From Polaribacter ponticola (GTDB lineage Bacteria > Bacteroidota > Bacteroidia > Flavobacteriales > Flavobacteriaceae), in assembly GCF_026191475.2 (NCBI RefSeq), contig NZ_JAOSLC020000003.1:1271001-1335000 (forward strand): a stretch of 64,000 nt of DNA, written 5' to 3'. Positions 50,903-60,526 of the stretch are shown here, in pieces. The translations under genes and the position numbers were made by a program. The first letter of the stretch is position 1. The number at the start of each line of letters is the position of its first letter. The notes below the pieces were generated by a model. It did no database searches. It saw only the letters and a list, made by a program, of their open reading frames with translations, and had not been told where the DNA came from.

Positions 50903-51766
50903 ATGAGACAACTTAAAATTACCAAGCAGGTTACTAATAGAGAAACCGCTTCCTTAGATAAATATTTACAAGAAATTGGAAAAGTAGACTTAATTACTGC
51001 TGATGAAGAAGTTGAATTAGCACAGTTAATTAAAGCTGGTGACCAACGTGCATTAGAGAAATTAACAAAAGCTAATTTACGTTTTGTTGTATCTGTTGCA
51101 AAACAATATCAAAATCAAGGATTAACTTTACCAGATTTAATTAATGAAGGTAACTTAGGTTTAATTAAAGCAGCTAAACGTTTTGATGAAACTCGTGGTT
51201 TTAAATTTATATCTTATGCTGTTTGGTGGATTCGTCAATCTATCTTACAAGCATTAGCAGAACAATCTCGTATTGTGCGTTTACCGTTAAATAAAATTGG
51301 TTCTATCAATAAAATTAACAAAATGTATGCTTTCTTAGAGCAAGAAAACGAAAGACCTCCGAGTCCAGAAGAAATTGCTAAGAAATTAGACATGACAGTT
51401 AATGACGTAAAAGAATCTATGAAAAATTCTGGGCGTCACGTATCTATGGATGCTCCATTAATTGAAGGTGAAGATTCTAACTTATATGATGTTTTAAATT
51501 CTGGCGAATCTCCAAATCCTGATCGTGTTTTATTACATGAATCTTTAAGAATTGAGATTAATAGAGCTTTAGAAACTTTAACTCCTAGAGAAGCAGATGT
51601 TGTAAAATTATACTTCGGTTTAGGCGAGCACCAACCAATGACTTTAGAAGAAATTGGAGAAACTTTCGATTTAACTCGTGAGCGTGTACGTCAAATTAAA
51701 GAAAAAGCAATTAGAAGATTAAAACATACTTCTAGATCTAAAATATTAATGACATACTTAGGCTAG
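50903..51766 (+). CDS. rpoD: Primary sigma factor RpoD (SigA)
   Basis: 287 residues, no region 1.1, the short Bacteroidota form. Region 1.2 ([20 protein letters not shown]), region 2 ([40 protein letters not shown]), region 3 and region 4 ([50 protein letters not shown]). Recognises TTTG/TAnnTTTG promoters rather than TTGACA/TATAAT. Followed by a terminator at 51824-51859. Confidence 0.96.
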   Translation: MRQLKITKQVTNRETASLDKYLQEIGKVDLITADEEVELAQLIKAGDQRALEKLTKANLRFVVSVAKQYQNQGLTLPDLINEGNLGLIKAAKRFDETRGFKFISYAVWWIRQSILQALAEQSRIVRLPLNKIGSINKINKMYAFLEQENERPPSPEEIAKKLDMTVNDVKESMKNSGRHVSMDAPLIEGEDSNLYDVLNSGESPNPDRVLLHESLRIEINRALETLTPREADVVKLYFGLGEHQPMTLEEIGETFDLTRERVRQIKEKAIRRLKHTSRSKILMTYLG

Positions 51767-51823
51767 CAATCGCAGATTACATTAAGTAGCACTCATACTT
51801 CTAAAAAGTGTAAAACATATTTT

Positions 51824-51859
51824 AAAAAACTCTCAAATATATTTTTGGGAGTTTTTTTT
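51824..51859 (+). terminator. Terminator after rpoD
   Basis: AAAAAACTCTCAAA pairs with TTTTGGGAGTTTTTT around TATAT, followed by T residues. Confidence 0.82.
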
Positions 51860-51893
51860 GAAGCAATTTCCTGCTTTCCGCTATATCTTTTTA

Positions 51894-51985
51894 TGCTGTC
51901 ATTGCGAAGTTTACTTTTTTGTAAACTGTGGCAATCTCATAATTAAAAAGAAGATTGCTTCGTTCCTAACAATGGTGCTTATTAA
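51894..51985. repeat. REP-like repeat (TGTCATTGCGAAG type)
   Basis: The segment carries GCTGTCATTGCGAAG, GTGGCAATCTCA and AGAAGATTGCTTCGTTCCTA, the building blocks of a common flavobacterial intergenic repeat; GAAGCAAT/ATTGCTTC and GTTTAC/GTAAAC self-pair. It fills much of the 349-bp gap between rpoD and rpe; the rest is AT-rich with no gene. Confidence 0.65.
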
Positions 51986-52076
51986 TTTTTAGCATAAAAA
52001 GGATGCCGCTTCAATCAGGGCTAAGCATATTTATTAATTTTATTACTTCCCTTACATTCTTCCTATACTAATTAAT

Positions 52077-52084
52077 TATCTTTG
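52077..52084 (+). promoter_or_regulatory. -7 promoter element for rpe
   Basis: TATCTTTG fits TAnnTTTG, 31 bp before the rpe ATG. Confidence 0.5.
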
Positions 52085-52115
52085 CAACATAAAATAACAA
52101 CACAACAATAAACTA

Positions 52116-52772
52116 ATGAGTAATTTAATTGCACCATCAATTTTAGCAGCAGATTTTGCTAATTTACAAAGAGACATCGAAATGGTAAACAATAGTGAAG
52201 CAGATTGGTTTCACATTGATATTATGGATGGCGTTTTTGTACCTAACATTTCTTTTGGAATGCCAGTTCTAAAGGCAATTGCAAAACATGCTACAAAAAC
52301 AATTGATGTACATTTAATGATCGTAAATCCAGATCAGTACATACAAACTTTTGCAGATTTAGGTGCAAATGTTTTAACGGTACATTATGAAGCTTGCACA
52401 CATTTACATAGAACAATACAAGCCATAAAAGCTACAGGTATGAAAGCAGGAGTTGCTTTAAATCCGCACACACCAATAGCCGTTTTAGAGGATGTTATTG
52501 CAGATTTAGACATGGTTTGTATTATGAGTGTTAACCCAGGTTTTGGCGGACAGTCATTTATAGAAAACACCTATAAGAAAGTAGCCCAACTAAAACATTT
52601 AATAGAATTTACAGAATCTTCTTGTCAAATAGAAATTGATGGCGGAGTTACAAACTTAAACGCTAACAAATTAATTGAAGCTGGAGCAAATATTTTAGTT
52701 GCTGGTAGTTATGTTTTTGGAGCAGAAAATCCTACAGAAACTATTTCAGATTTAAAAAACATTATTGCATAA
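52116..52772 (+). CDS. rpe: Ribulose-phosphate 3-epimerase
   Basis: 218 residues, TIM barrel. Catalytic features: ISLAADFANL-like start (PSILAADFANLQRDIEMV), WFHIDIMDGVFVPNISFGMP, DVHLMIVNP, MSVNPGFGGQSFI, IEIDGGVTN. Interconverts ribulose-5-phosphate and xylulose-5-phosphate in the pentose phosphate pathway. Its stop codon is directly followed by the TTG start of the next gene, so the two are translationally coupled. Confidence 0.96.
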   Translation: MSNLIAPSILAADFANLQRDIEMVNNSEADWFHIDIMDGVFVPNISFGMPVLKAIAKHATKTIDVHLMIVNPDQYIQTFADLGANVLTVHYEACTHLHRTIQAIKATGMKAGVALNPHTPIAVLEDVIADLDMVCIMSVNPGFGGQSFIENTYKKVAQLKHLIEFTESSCQIEIDGGVTNLNANKLIEAGANILVAGSYVFGAENPTETISDLKNIIA

Positions 52773-54119
52773 TTGCTTTACACAGTAGTAGACATAGAAA
52801 CAACAGGAAATGGGTATAAAGGTTCTAAAATAACCGAAATATCCATTTTTGTTTTTAATGGAACAACTATAATTGATGAATTTACATCACTAGTAAATCC
52901 TGAGCAAAATATACCTCCATTTATTACTAATCTTACCGGTATTACCAATGCGATGGTTAGAAACGCACCTAAATTTTTCGAAATTGCTAAAAAGGTGTCA
53001 GAAATAACTAAAGGCACTATTTTTGTAGCGCATAATGTAAACTTCGATTATAACATAATTCAGGAAGAATTTAAAAGTTTAGGATTCGATTTTAAACGAA
53101 AAAAATTGTGTACTGTTCGATTGTCAAGAAAAATAATTCCGGGGTTAAGTTCATACAGTTTAGGTAATATTTGCACACATGAAAACATTTCTATTAATGG
53201 AAGGCATAGAGCAAAAGGAGATGCAGAAGCAACAACAGAATTGTTTAGAAGATTAATAGAAAGAGATCATAATTTTACAATCAATTCTTTTTTAAATCCA
53301 AAATCTAGACAAGCAACTTTACCACCACTCTTAGATAAAAAAGTTGTAGATAATTTGCCCGAAACTTTTGGAGTTTACTATTTTAAAAACTTAGCAAAAG
53401 AAGTAATTTATGTTGGTAAAGCTAATAATATAAAACAACGCGTTATTAGTCATTTTTATGACAAAAAGAAGAAAGAGCAAACCATGTGTATGGAAACTGC
53501 TGATATTTCTTTTGTAAAAACCGGCAGCGAATTATTAGCATTATTATACGAATCTGCAGAAATAAAACATATTTATCCTAAATTTAATAGAGCACAAAAA
53601 AGAGCTTCTGAAGCCATTGGTTTATTTTCTTATGAAGATCAAAAAGGAATAATACATTTGGCTTACAATCGCTTAAAAATAGCTCCAAACCCTATAAATA
53701 AATATTATTCTGTAACAGAATGTAGAAAACATTTAGAACTTTTATGCAAGGAATTTGAATTATGCCCAAAATATTGCCATCTACAAACAAACGTCTCTAG
53801 CTGTTTTCATTTTCAACTAAAAGAATGCAAAGGTATATGTTGTAATAAAGAAAGTGTAGAAGATTACAATATACGAGTAAGAAAAGCTATAAAATCCGTT
53901 GGAATTAGCGCAGAAAATTTAGTTATTAAAGAAACTGGTAGATCAGAAAATGAAATTGGTTTTGCATTAATTTTAGATGGAATTTACCAAGGATTTGGAT
54001 ACATAGACACTCATCAATCTCAACAATTAAAAAACCCAGAAGATTATCAGTTTTTTGTTCAGCCAAAAAAAGATAATAGAGATGTTCAAAGAATCATTTC
54101 GGCATATTTAAAAAAGTAA
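52773..54119 (+). CDS. DEDD exonuclease fused to GIY-YIG endonuclease domain
   Basis: 448 residues. Residues 1-170 are a DnaQ-like exonuclease (LYTVVDIETTGNGYKGSKIT, VAHNVNFDYNIIQEEF, HRAKGDAEATTELF: D-E-D-H-D pattern). From about 195 a GIY-YIG nuclease (FGVYYFKNLAKEVIYVGKAN, NIKQRVISHFYDKKKKEQ, ELLALLYESAEIKHIYPKFN) as in UvrC/Cho. A C-terminal Cys-rich part (CKEFELCPKYCHLQTN; KECKGICCNKE) follows. Probably a DNA repair nuclease. TTG start abutting the rpe stop with no gap; no ATG alternative before the exonuclease motif. Confidence 0.88.
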   Translation: MLYTVVDIETTGNGYKGSKITEISIFVFNGTTIIDEFTSLVNPEQNIPPFITNLTGITNAMVRNAPKFFEIAKKVSEITKGTIFVAHNVNFDYNIIQEEFKSLGFDFKRKKLCTVRLSRKIIPGLSSYSLGNICTHENISINGRHRAKGDAEATTELFRRLIERDHNFTINSFLNPKSRQATLPPLLDKKVVDNLPETFGVYYFKNLAKEVIYVGKANNIKQRVISHFYDKKKKEQTMCMETADISFVKTGSELLALLYESAEIKHIYPKFNRAQKRASEAIGLFSYEDQKGIIHLAYNRLKIAPNPINKYYSVTECRKHLELLCKEFELCPKYCHLQTNVSSCFHFQLKECKGICCNKESVEDYNIRVRKAIKSVGISAENLVIKETGRSENEIGFALILDGIYQGFGYIDTHQSQQLKNPEDYQFFVQPKKDNRDVQRIISAYLKK

Positions 54120-54129
54120 TAGGTCTATG

Positions 54130-54734
54130 TTAAAACTTATAATTTAATCCTAATTGTAATACCCTATTAAAATTGTTGTGTTTGTATTCACCATCATTAA
54201 ATTCTCTATTTAAAACATCAGACAAACCAAAAAGGTACTTTAATTCAATATTTATTTTTTTGCAATCTTATATTCAACCATACTTAGTACGCCTAAATCT
54301 AAATCATATTCAGCAAGATTATTTCCATATAAACTCCCTTTAACTTCAAGAATGTAACCTGCATACCCTCCAATACCAAAATATAAATTATTAAAAACTT
54401 CGTGCTTTAAAGTTATTGGTAAATTTAATTGATTCAATTCTATAACATCTGTTTCATAAGTACCTTCAAAAGTATATCCTTGTTGAGAATATACTAATTC
54501 GAAGCTTAAAATTAAATCTAATTTATTAAGAGTAATAGGTAATTGAACATTACCACCCAAGTAAAAAGAAATTCTATTATCGTAATAATCTCTATTAGAA
54601 ATTTCACCATTATGATTTACAGTAATATCAGAATTCGATATATTTAAGCCTCCTAAAATTCCATAGGATATGTTTTGACTAAAACATGTAGTTGCAAAAC
54701 AACATATAATAAAATAAGAAAATAATACTTTCAC
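54130..54734 (-). pseudogene. Outer membrane beta-barrel protein (porin-like), frameshifted near the C-terminus
   Basis: About 201 residues if repaired. GTG start at 54734 gives a signal peptide (VKVLFSYFIICCFATTCFSQ); the longer frame upstream reads into tRNA-Arg and is rejected. Then a small barrel: ISYGILGGLNISNSDITVNH, YYDNRISFYLGGNVQLPITL, LDLILSFELVYSQQGYTFEG, YFGIGGYAGYILEVKG. T7 at 54255-54261 (A7 coding) ends the frame at KIAKK; with eight A it continues KINIELKYLFGLSDVLNREF and ends VLQLGLNYKF, a proper barrel end with terminal Phe. Confidence 0.82.
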
Positions 54735-54749
54735 TAATTTTGTTATTTG

Positions 54750-54823
54750 TGACTCTAGCAGGATTCGAACCTGCAACCGTCAGAGCCGAAATCTGATATT
54801 CTATCCAGTTGAACTATAGAGCC
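54750..54823 (-). tRNA. tRNA-Arg (anticodon TCG)
   Basis: 74 nt. Acceptor GGCTCTA/TAGAGTC, D-arm with GTTCAACTGGATAGAAT, anticodon stem TCAGA/TCTGA with loop TTTCGGC (anticodon TCG), T-arm GCAGG TTCGAAT CCTGC. CCA not encoded. Lies between the YqeY-like gene and the barrel gene on the same strand. Confidence 0.93.
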
Positions 54824-54841
54824 TTGTTAAATAGTAAATGA

Positions 54842-55291
54842 TTACATTAAACTTTTTTTAACCAAATTAGAAATCGTTTTTCCATCTGCTCTTCCAGAAA
54901 GTTCTTTAGACACAATTTCCATTACTTTCCCCATATCTTTCATACCTTTAGCTCCTACTTTTTCTATTGTAGCTATCACAACAGCCGCAATTTCATCTTC
55001 AGATAAGGCTTCAGGTAAAAATTGTTCTAAAACAGCAATTTCTGCTAATTCTGGCTCTGCTAAATCTTGTCTGCCTTGTTTTATAAAAATGGCAGCACTA
55101 TCTTTTCTTTGTTTTACTTGTTTTTGAATTATTTTTAACTCTTGTTCTTCTGTTAGGTCAGCTTGAACACCTGTTTCAGTTTTTGCTAATAAAAAAGCAG
55201 ATTTAACTGCTCTTAAAGCTTGTAAAGCAACTGTATTTTTTGCTTTCATAGCTTCCTTCATCTTGTCCATTACTTGTTTTTGCAAACTCAT
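54842..55291 (-). CDS. GatB/YqeY domain-containing protein
   Basis: 149 residues. Matches the stand-alone YqeY family: LQKQVMDKMKEAMKAKNTVA, LQALRAVKSAFLLAKTE, RKDSAAIFIKQGRQDLAEPE, LAEIAVLEQFLPEALSEDEI, GMKDMGKVMEIV. The fold equals the C-terminal tRNA-binding part of GatB; the stand-alone proteins have unknown function, perhaps tRNA-related, which suits the tRNA-Arg gene immediately downstream. Confidence 0.92.
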   Translation of the reverse strand: MSLQKQVMDKMKEAMKAKNTVALQALRAVKSAFLLAKTETGVQADLTEEQELKIIQKQVKQRKDSAAIFIKQGRQDLAEPELAEIAVLEQFLPEALSEDEIAAVVIATIEKVGAKGMKDMGKVMEIVSKELSGRADGKTISNLVKKSLM

Positions 55292-55310
55292 TCTTCTTAT
55301 TTTTAATTAA

Positions 55311-55759
55311 TTATTTCTTTGTATTTTTTAAATATAAAAGATTTTTATTATAATCTATAAATGCTTTTCCTTTAAGTAAAATATCTGCACCAATAATACC
55401 ATGTACTTCTTTAGCATTGTGTTGGATTAAAGCCGTATTTACATGTGATAAATTAAAAAGTACTAAATGGCATTTTTTTGTTTTCCAATCTCCAATTTTA
55501 AGCTCATTATTTTCTGATTGCTGGGTTTCCATATCTGTTGCTCCTGCTCCAGCAGCTTTGGTTTCACTTTCTTTAGCATCTAAATTAAAATAAGTTATCA
55601 TATCCAATCCAACACACGAATTAGAAGCACCAGTATCTAGAATAAAACGCCCAGAAATACCATTAATTTTTGCTTTTAATTCTAAGTGATTGGTAGCAAT
55701 TTTCTTTAATTTTATTTTGATGTACTTTTTTTCTTTAATATTTTTTGGATGCTTTTCAT
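55311..55759 (-). pseudogene. Retropepsin-like aspartic protease, frameshifted near the N-terminus
   Basis: About 149 residues if repaired. The aspartyl protease motif is ILDTGASNS with HLELKAKINGISGRF before it and GVIGADIL-like GIIGADILLKGKAFIDYNKN after, a single-domain clan AA protease that would act as a dimer. The start MKSIQKILKKK (ATG 55759) is separated from the body by T7 at 55726-55732 (A7 coding); eight A would give KKKKYIKIKLKKIATNHLEL. Shorter alternative: start at an internal Met inside the domain, which would remove the catalytic Asp and is unlikely. Confidence 0.78.
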
Positions 55760-55805
55760 TCTAAAACCTTAATTGAAATCAAAAATACAATATAAAAGAT
55801 TTACA

Positions 55806-55837
55806 AAAAAACCGATTCAAAATTGAATCGGTTTTTT
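55806..55837 (-). terminator. Terminator of the nqr operon
   Basis: AAAAAACCGATTCAA (55806-55820) and TTGAATCGGTTTTTT (55823-55837) form a near-uninterrupted stem; on the minus strand a T tail follows. Confidence 0.85.
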
Positions 55838-55861
55838 AAGTAATATAATTTTATTTGAAGT

Positions 55862-57172
55862 CTATCCTCCAAAATCGTCAAAACGAATATTTTCGTCTGC
55901 AAGACCAAAATCTTCACCCATTTTTTGAACTGCATTGTTCATTAACGGTGGTCCACAGAAATATAATTCTAAATCTTCTGGAGAATCATGATGATTTAAA
56001 TAGTTTTCAATTACACAATTGTGTATAAAACCTACAAATCCATCTCCAGCTTCATCATTAATATCTGCTTTCTTTGTCCAGTTATCCGCTTCTGTTGGAT
56101 CTGATAAAGCAATGTAGAATTTAAAGTTTGGAAAATCTTTTTCCAATGCTCTAAAATGTTCGATATAGAATAATTCTGCTTTAGAACGTCCACCATACCA
56201 ATAAGTAACTTTTCTACCAGTCTTTAAAGTTCTGAATAAATGATATAAGTGAGATCTCATTGGTGCCATACCTGCTCCACCACCTACATACAACATTTCT
56301 GCATCAGATTCATTAATAAAGAATTCTCCATAAGGACCAGAAATCACACATTTATCACCTTTCTTTAAGTTAAAAATATAAGATGATGCAACACCAGGAT
56401 TTACATCCATCCAGCCACCTTTTGCTCTATCAAAAGGAGGAGTTGCAATACGTACATTTAACATAATTTCTCTTCCTTCTGCAGGATAAGAAGCCATAGA
56501 ATATGCTCTTTCTACAGTTTCGGTATTTTTCATAACTAATGGTCTTAAGTTAAACTTATCCCATTCAGCTTCAAATTTATCAGGAGTATCATGTTCTTCT
56601 GGGTGTGCTGTAATATCCATATCAGCATAGTTTACTTCACAAGCAGGAATTTCAATTTGAATATATCCGCCTGCTTTATACCCCATATCTTCTGGAATTT
56701 CCACAACAAACTCTTTAATAAAAGTTGCTACATTATAATTTCTTACAACAACAGCATCCCATTTCTTAATTCCAAAAATTTCTTCTGGAATAGAGATATC
56801 CATGTCTTGTTTTACTTTTACTTGACAAGATAAACGCACACCGTGTGCTAATTCTTTACGTGTAAAGTGAGGTGTTTCTGTTGGTAAAGCTTCACCACCA
56901 CCTTCGTTAACATGACATTCACATTGTATACATGTTCCACCACCACCACAAGCTGATGGTAAAAATATTTTCTCGTTTCCTAAAGTAGTTAATAAAGAAC
57001 CACCAGAAGCAACTTCTATTGTTCTTTCTCCATTAATAGTAATTTTTACAGGACCAGATGGAGATAGTTTCTGTTTTACAAATAATAACAATGCAACTAA
57101 TAACAAAGTTATTACTAAGAATGCAGCTACTGTAGCTACAATTGTTCCTAATGTACTTGCTGCTAATATCAT
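55862..57172 (-). CDS. nqrF: Na+-translocating NADH:quinone reductase subunit F
   Basis: 436 residues. N-terminal membrane helix, [2Fe-2S] ferredoxin domain with Cys ligands in [18 protein letters not shown] and [12 protein letters not shown] domain ([12 protein letters not shown]), NADH domain ([31 protein letters not shown]). Entry point of electrons from NADH. Start overlaps the nqrE stop by one base. Last gene of nqrABCDEF. Confidence 0.96.
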   Translation of the reverse strand: MILAASTLGTIVATVAAFLVITLLLVALLLFVKQKLSPSGPVKITINGERTIEVASGGSLLTTLGNEKIFLPSACGGGGTCIQCECHVNEGGGEALPTETPHFTRKELAHGVRLSCQVKVKQDMDISIPEEIFGIKKWDAVVVRNYNVATFIKEFVVEIPEDMGYKAGGYIQIEIPACEVNYADMDITAHPEEHDTPDKFEAEWDKFNLRPLVMKNTETVERAYSMASYPAEGREIMLNVRIATPPFDRAKGGWMDVNPGVASSYIFNLKKGDKCVISGPYGEFFINESDAEMLYVGGGAGMAPMRSHLYHLFRTLKTGRKVTYWYGGRSKAELFYIEHFRALEKDFPNFKFYIALSDPTEADNWTKKADINDEAGDGFVGFIHNCVIENYLNHHDSPEDLELYFCGPPLMNNAVQKMGEDFGLADENIRFDDFGG

Positions 57173-57909
57173 TATTCTATAATTTCTTTAGTGTTATTTG
57201 CTAATTCTTTTTTCTTCATTTCTTTAGCTTTTACCTCTTCTTTAACTTCAATAACAGCTTCATTTTTAGGAGCCTCTTTAGTTTCTTCATCTCCACCTGT
57301 TAACATTCCTCCAAAGCTCATAAAACCAATAGCCATTAAACCAGTTACAATAAATGTAATACCTAATCCTCTTAATGGCGCTGGAATGTTAGAGTATCTA
57401 ATTTTTTCACGAATAGCAGCAATAGCTAAAATTGCTAAAAACCAACCAATTCCTGAACCAATACCATATGTTGTAGCTAAACCTAAAGTTGCTATTTCAC
57501 GAGATTGCATAAATAAAGACCCTCCTAAAATTGCACAGTTTACTGCAATTAATGGTAAGAAGATACCTAATGAATTGTATAAAGATGGTGAAAACTTCTC
57601 AACAATAATCTCTACTAATTGTACCATAGTTGCAATGGTTGCAATGAATAAAATAAATGATAAGAAACTTAAATCATAATCTGCATACTCAGCACCTAAC
57701 CAAGATAATGCTCCTGGTTGTAATATGTATTGATCTAACAACCAGTTTAAAGGTACTGTTACAGCTAATACGAAAATTACTGCTGCTCCTAAACCTACTG
57801 CTGTAGTTACTTTTTTTGATACTGCAAGGTAAGAACACATTCCTAAGAAGGTTGCAAATACCATGTTATCTATAAAAATTGACTTGAAAAATAATTCTAA
57901 ATGTTCCAT
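57172..57909 (-). CDS. nqrE: Na+-translocating NADH:quinone reductase subunit E
   Basis: 245 residues, six membrane helices: [20 protein letters not shown] with a membrane-embedded Cys, and [20 protein letters not shown] with the second Cys; the two Cys are iron ligands shared with NqrD. A charged C-terminal tail of about 40 residues ([20 protein letters not shown]) is longer than in Vibrio. Starts 6 bp after nqrD. Confidence 0.95.
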   Translation of the reverse strand: MEHLELFFKSIFIDNMVFATFLGMCSYLAVSKKVTTAVGLGAAVIFVLAVTVPLNWLLDQYILQPGALSWLGAEYADYDLSFLSFILFIATIATMVQLVEIIVEKFSPSLYNSLGIFLPLIAVNCAILGGSLFMQSREIATLGLATTYGIGSGIGWFLAILAIAAIREKIRYSNIPAPLRGLGITFIVTGLMAIGFMSFGGMLTGGDEETKEAPKNEAVIEVKEEVKAKEMKKKELANNTKEIIE

Positions 57910-57915
57910 ATCTTT

Positions 57916-58563
57916 TTAGTTATCTTCAATTAATGCTTCGTTTCTACTACGTTGAATCCAAATGATAATTCCAACAACTATTAATGCCATAGGTGCTAAC
58001 AACATAAATCCGTTATTTTCATATCCTATAGAATACAATCCTGTTTTCTCAATTGGGTCTCCCAAAACTTTAAATCCTAATAAAGTACCAGAACCTAATA
58101 ACTCTCTAAAAAATCCTACTAAAATTAAGATTACACCATAACCTACTGCATTTCCTATTCCATCTAAGAAAGAACGCCAAGGTCCGTTTGCCAAAGCAAA
58201 AGCTTCAAAACGTCCCATAATAATACAGTTTGTAATAATTAAACCAATAAAAGCTCCTAATGTTTTACTTAATTCATAAGCATAAGCTTTTAATACTTGA
58301 TCTACAATAATTACTAATGTTGCTACAACAATAAGTTGTGCAATAATTCTAATTTTTGAAGGAATAATATTTCTCATTAAAGAGATTACAACATTTCCTA
58401 CTCCCATCACAAACAATACAGATACTGCCATTACAATTGAAGCTTTTAACTCTGCTGTAATTGCTAATGCAGAACAAATACCTAATACTTGAATTGTAAT
58501 TGGATTGTTATCTGCAAATGGATCTGTGATTAATGCTGCGTCTTTTTTTGATAAAAGTCCCAT
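57916..58563 (-). CDS. nqrD: Na+-translocating NADH:quinone reductase subunit D
   Basis: 215 residues, six helices. Iron-ligand Cys in ITIQVLGICSALAITAELKA and LIITNCIIMGRFEAFALANG, symmetric to NqrE. Carries electrons through the membrane to NqrB/C. One base separates it from nqrC. Confidence 0.95.
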   Translation of the reverse strand: MGLLSKKDAALITDPFADNNPITIQVLGICSALAITAELKASIVMAVSVLFVMGVGNVVISLMRNIIPSKIRIIAQLIVVATLVIIVDQVLKAYAYELSKTLGAFIGLIITNCIIMGRFEAFALANGPWRSFLDGIGNAVGYGVILILVGFFRELLGSGTLLGFKVLGDPIEKTGLYSIGYENNGFMLLAPMALIVVGIIIWIQRSRNEALIEDN

Positions 58564-58564
58564 A

Positions 58565-59311
58565 TTAATTTGTTTTTAAAGTGTTAAAGAATGATACATA
58601 TTTTTTCAACTCAGACTTAATCATTGCTGAAACTCCATCACCAGTAATTGTTGCACCAGCAATTGCATCTACTTCATTATCTGTTTTATCTTCGTTCTTA
58701 GGATCGTTATTAGATTTAGAAATTGCAATTCCTTTAAAACTACCATCTTTCATCAAATGCTCTCCAATAAAATCATCCATAAAATAACGTTGTTTAATGT
58801 TTGCACCTAAACCAGCTGTTTCTCCTTTATGATCGAAATATGCTCCTTGTACAACCATGTTTGCATCCATAGCAACATAACCCCAAACTGCATCCCAAAG
58901 ACCTTTACCTCTAATTGGTGCTATATAAAATGTTTTACCATCTTTTTCGCCGACAAACAAAGGCAATCTTCTTACTTTACCTTCTTTTGCTAAAGTTTGT
59001 TCTTTTTTAAGATCTATTAAATAAGCCTTAGCATCTTTAGTAACATCTGTTCCTTTAATTACTAATTGTTTTTTAATATATTTAGAAAATTCGGCAGCTA
59101 CTTTATCTTTAGATACAAAGATTGCGCTGGTTTCATCATTTTCATTTACGCCCATTGCGTATAATATATTTTGTTGCTTTTCTATACGTTTATTCTCATC
59201 TATTGTTGGTTTTAACGATGATGCGAAAAACGCTAGTATTGCTCCTACTACTATCACCATACCTGTGGCGAATAATAATGTATATGAATTACTATCTGTG
59301 TTTTTAGACAT
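58565..59311 (-). CDS. nqrC: Na+-translocating NADH:quinone reductase subunit C
   Basis: 248 residues. One N-terminal helix (YTLLFATGMVIVVGAILAFF) and a periplasmic FMN-binding domain; the flavinylation motif is DAIAGATITGDGVSAMI, the Thr of which carries covalent FMN. FMN transferase ApbE is required but not in this window. Two bases after nqrB. Confidence 0.95.
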   Translation of the reverse strand: MSKNTDSNSYTLLFATGMVIVVGAILAFFASSLKPTIDENKRIEKQQNILYAMGVNENDETSAIFVSKDKVAAEFSKYIKKQLVIKGTDVTKDAKAYLIDLKKEQTLAKEGKVRRLPLFVGEKDGKTFYIAPIRGKGLWDAVWGYVAMDANMVVQGAYFDHKGETAGLGANIKQRYFMDDFIGEHLMKDGSFKGIAISKSNNDPKNEDKTDNEVDAIAGATITGDGVSAMIKSELKKYVSFFNTLKTN

Positions 59312-59313
59312 AA

Positions 59314-60522
59314 CTAGGCAGTTTTGGCTTTTAAACGTTTCTTTCTTCTTTTTACATTTCCTTGAACCACATAATGGTCTATTGTAGGTGCAAAAACGTT
59401 CATTAATAAAATTGCTAACATTACTCCTTCTGGATATGCAGGATTAAATACACGTATCATAATTGATATAAACCCAATTAAGAAACCGTAAATCCATTTT
59501 CCTTTATTAGTTTGTGATGCTGTTACAGGATCTGTAGCCATAAATACTGCTCCGAATGCAAAACCACCAATTAATAAGTGATGCCAAAAAGGAGTGTTCA
59601 TTAAACTATAAAACTTACTGCTTTCTGCAATAATACCTGCATCTGCAATTTGGTTAAAAATGATTCCCATTGCTAATGCTCCTAATGAAGCACTTAACAT
59701 AATTCTCCAGCTTCCTATTTTAGAAAAAATTAAGAAAAGACCTCCTAATACAATTAATAAAGTAGAAGTTTCTCCAACAGAACCAGGTATAAAACCTAAA
59801 AACATATCCCAAGTAGAATACACTATCTCTTTACCTTGTGCTAAGCTACCTAAAACAGTTTCTCCAGAAATTGCATCTGCTGTTCCTGTTCTTTCTACAG
59901 CTCCAGTAACCCAAACTTTATCTCCAGACATCCAAGTTGGATATGCAAAAAATAAAAATGCTCTAATTGTTAAAGCAGGATTTAAGATGTTCATTCCTGT
60001 ACCTCCAAAAACTTCTTTTCCGATAACAACACCAAAAATTACAGCCACAGATAACATCCATAATGGAGTATCTACAGGTACAATTAAAGGAACTAACATA
60101 CCAGTTACTAAATATCCTTCCTCTACTTCATGTCCTTTAATTACTGCAAAAATGAATTCTACAATTAATCCAACTCCATAAGAAACAAGTACTAAAGGTA
60201 ATATTTTAGCTGCTCCAATAAATAAGTTATCTAAGTTCCAGAATTCTCCCGAAAAGAAAGACATTCCAGATGTAAAGTTTCCGTTTACAGCTACATTATG
60301 CTGAAAACCTGCATTAAACATACCGAAAATTAAACATGGCACCATTGCCATAATTACAATATTCATTGTACGTTTTAGATCGTCTGCCGCTTTTATATGA
60401 GTTCCTCCATGAGTCGTCTCATTTGGCAAATATAAAAAGGTATGGATTGCATTAAATGCAGGTGCCATTTTAGTCCCTTTATATTTCTCTTTTAAATTAT
60501 GTAAATTTTGTTTTAAGCCCAT
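59314..60522 (-). CDS. nqrB: Na+-translocating NADH:quinone reductase subunit B
   Basis: 402 residues with about ten helices. Covalent FMN site in SGETVLGSLA (Thr within the S(T)GAT-like element), riboflavin/Na+ channel helices GGTGMNILNPALTIRAFLFF and FGAVFMATDPVTASQTNKGK. The main ion-conducting subunit. 4 bp after nqrA. Confidence 0.95.
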   Translation of the reverse strand: MGLKQNLHNLKEKYKGTKMAPAFNAIHTFLYLPNETTHGGTHIKAADDLKRTMNIVIMAMVPCLIFGMFNAGFQHNVAVNGNFTSGMSFFSGEFWNLDNLFIGAAKILPLVLVSYGVGLIVEFIFAVIKGHEVEEGYLVTGMLVPLIVPVDTPLWMLSVAVIFGVVIGKEVFGGTGMNILNPALTIRAFLFFAYPTWMSGDKVWVTGAVERTGTADAISGETVLGSLAQGKEIVYSTWDMFLGFIPGSVGETSTLLIVLGGLFLIFSKIGSWRIMLSASLGALAMGIIFNQIADAGIIAESSKFYSLMNTPFWHHLLIGGFAFGAVFMATDPVTASQTNKGKWIYGFLIGFISIMIRVFNPAYPEGVMLAILLMNVFAPTIDHYVVQGNVKRRKKRLKAKTA

Positions 60523-60526
60523 AATC

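Noticed and set aside
54735..54776. Longer start of the barrel gene reaching 54776
   Set aside because: The extra codons are read from the tRNA-Arg gene; the GTG at 54734 begins a proper signal peptide.
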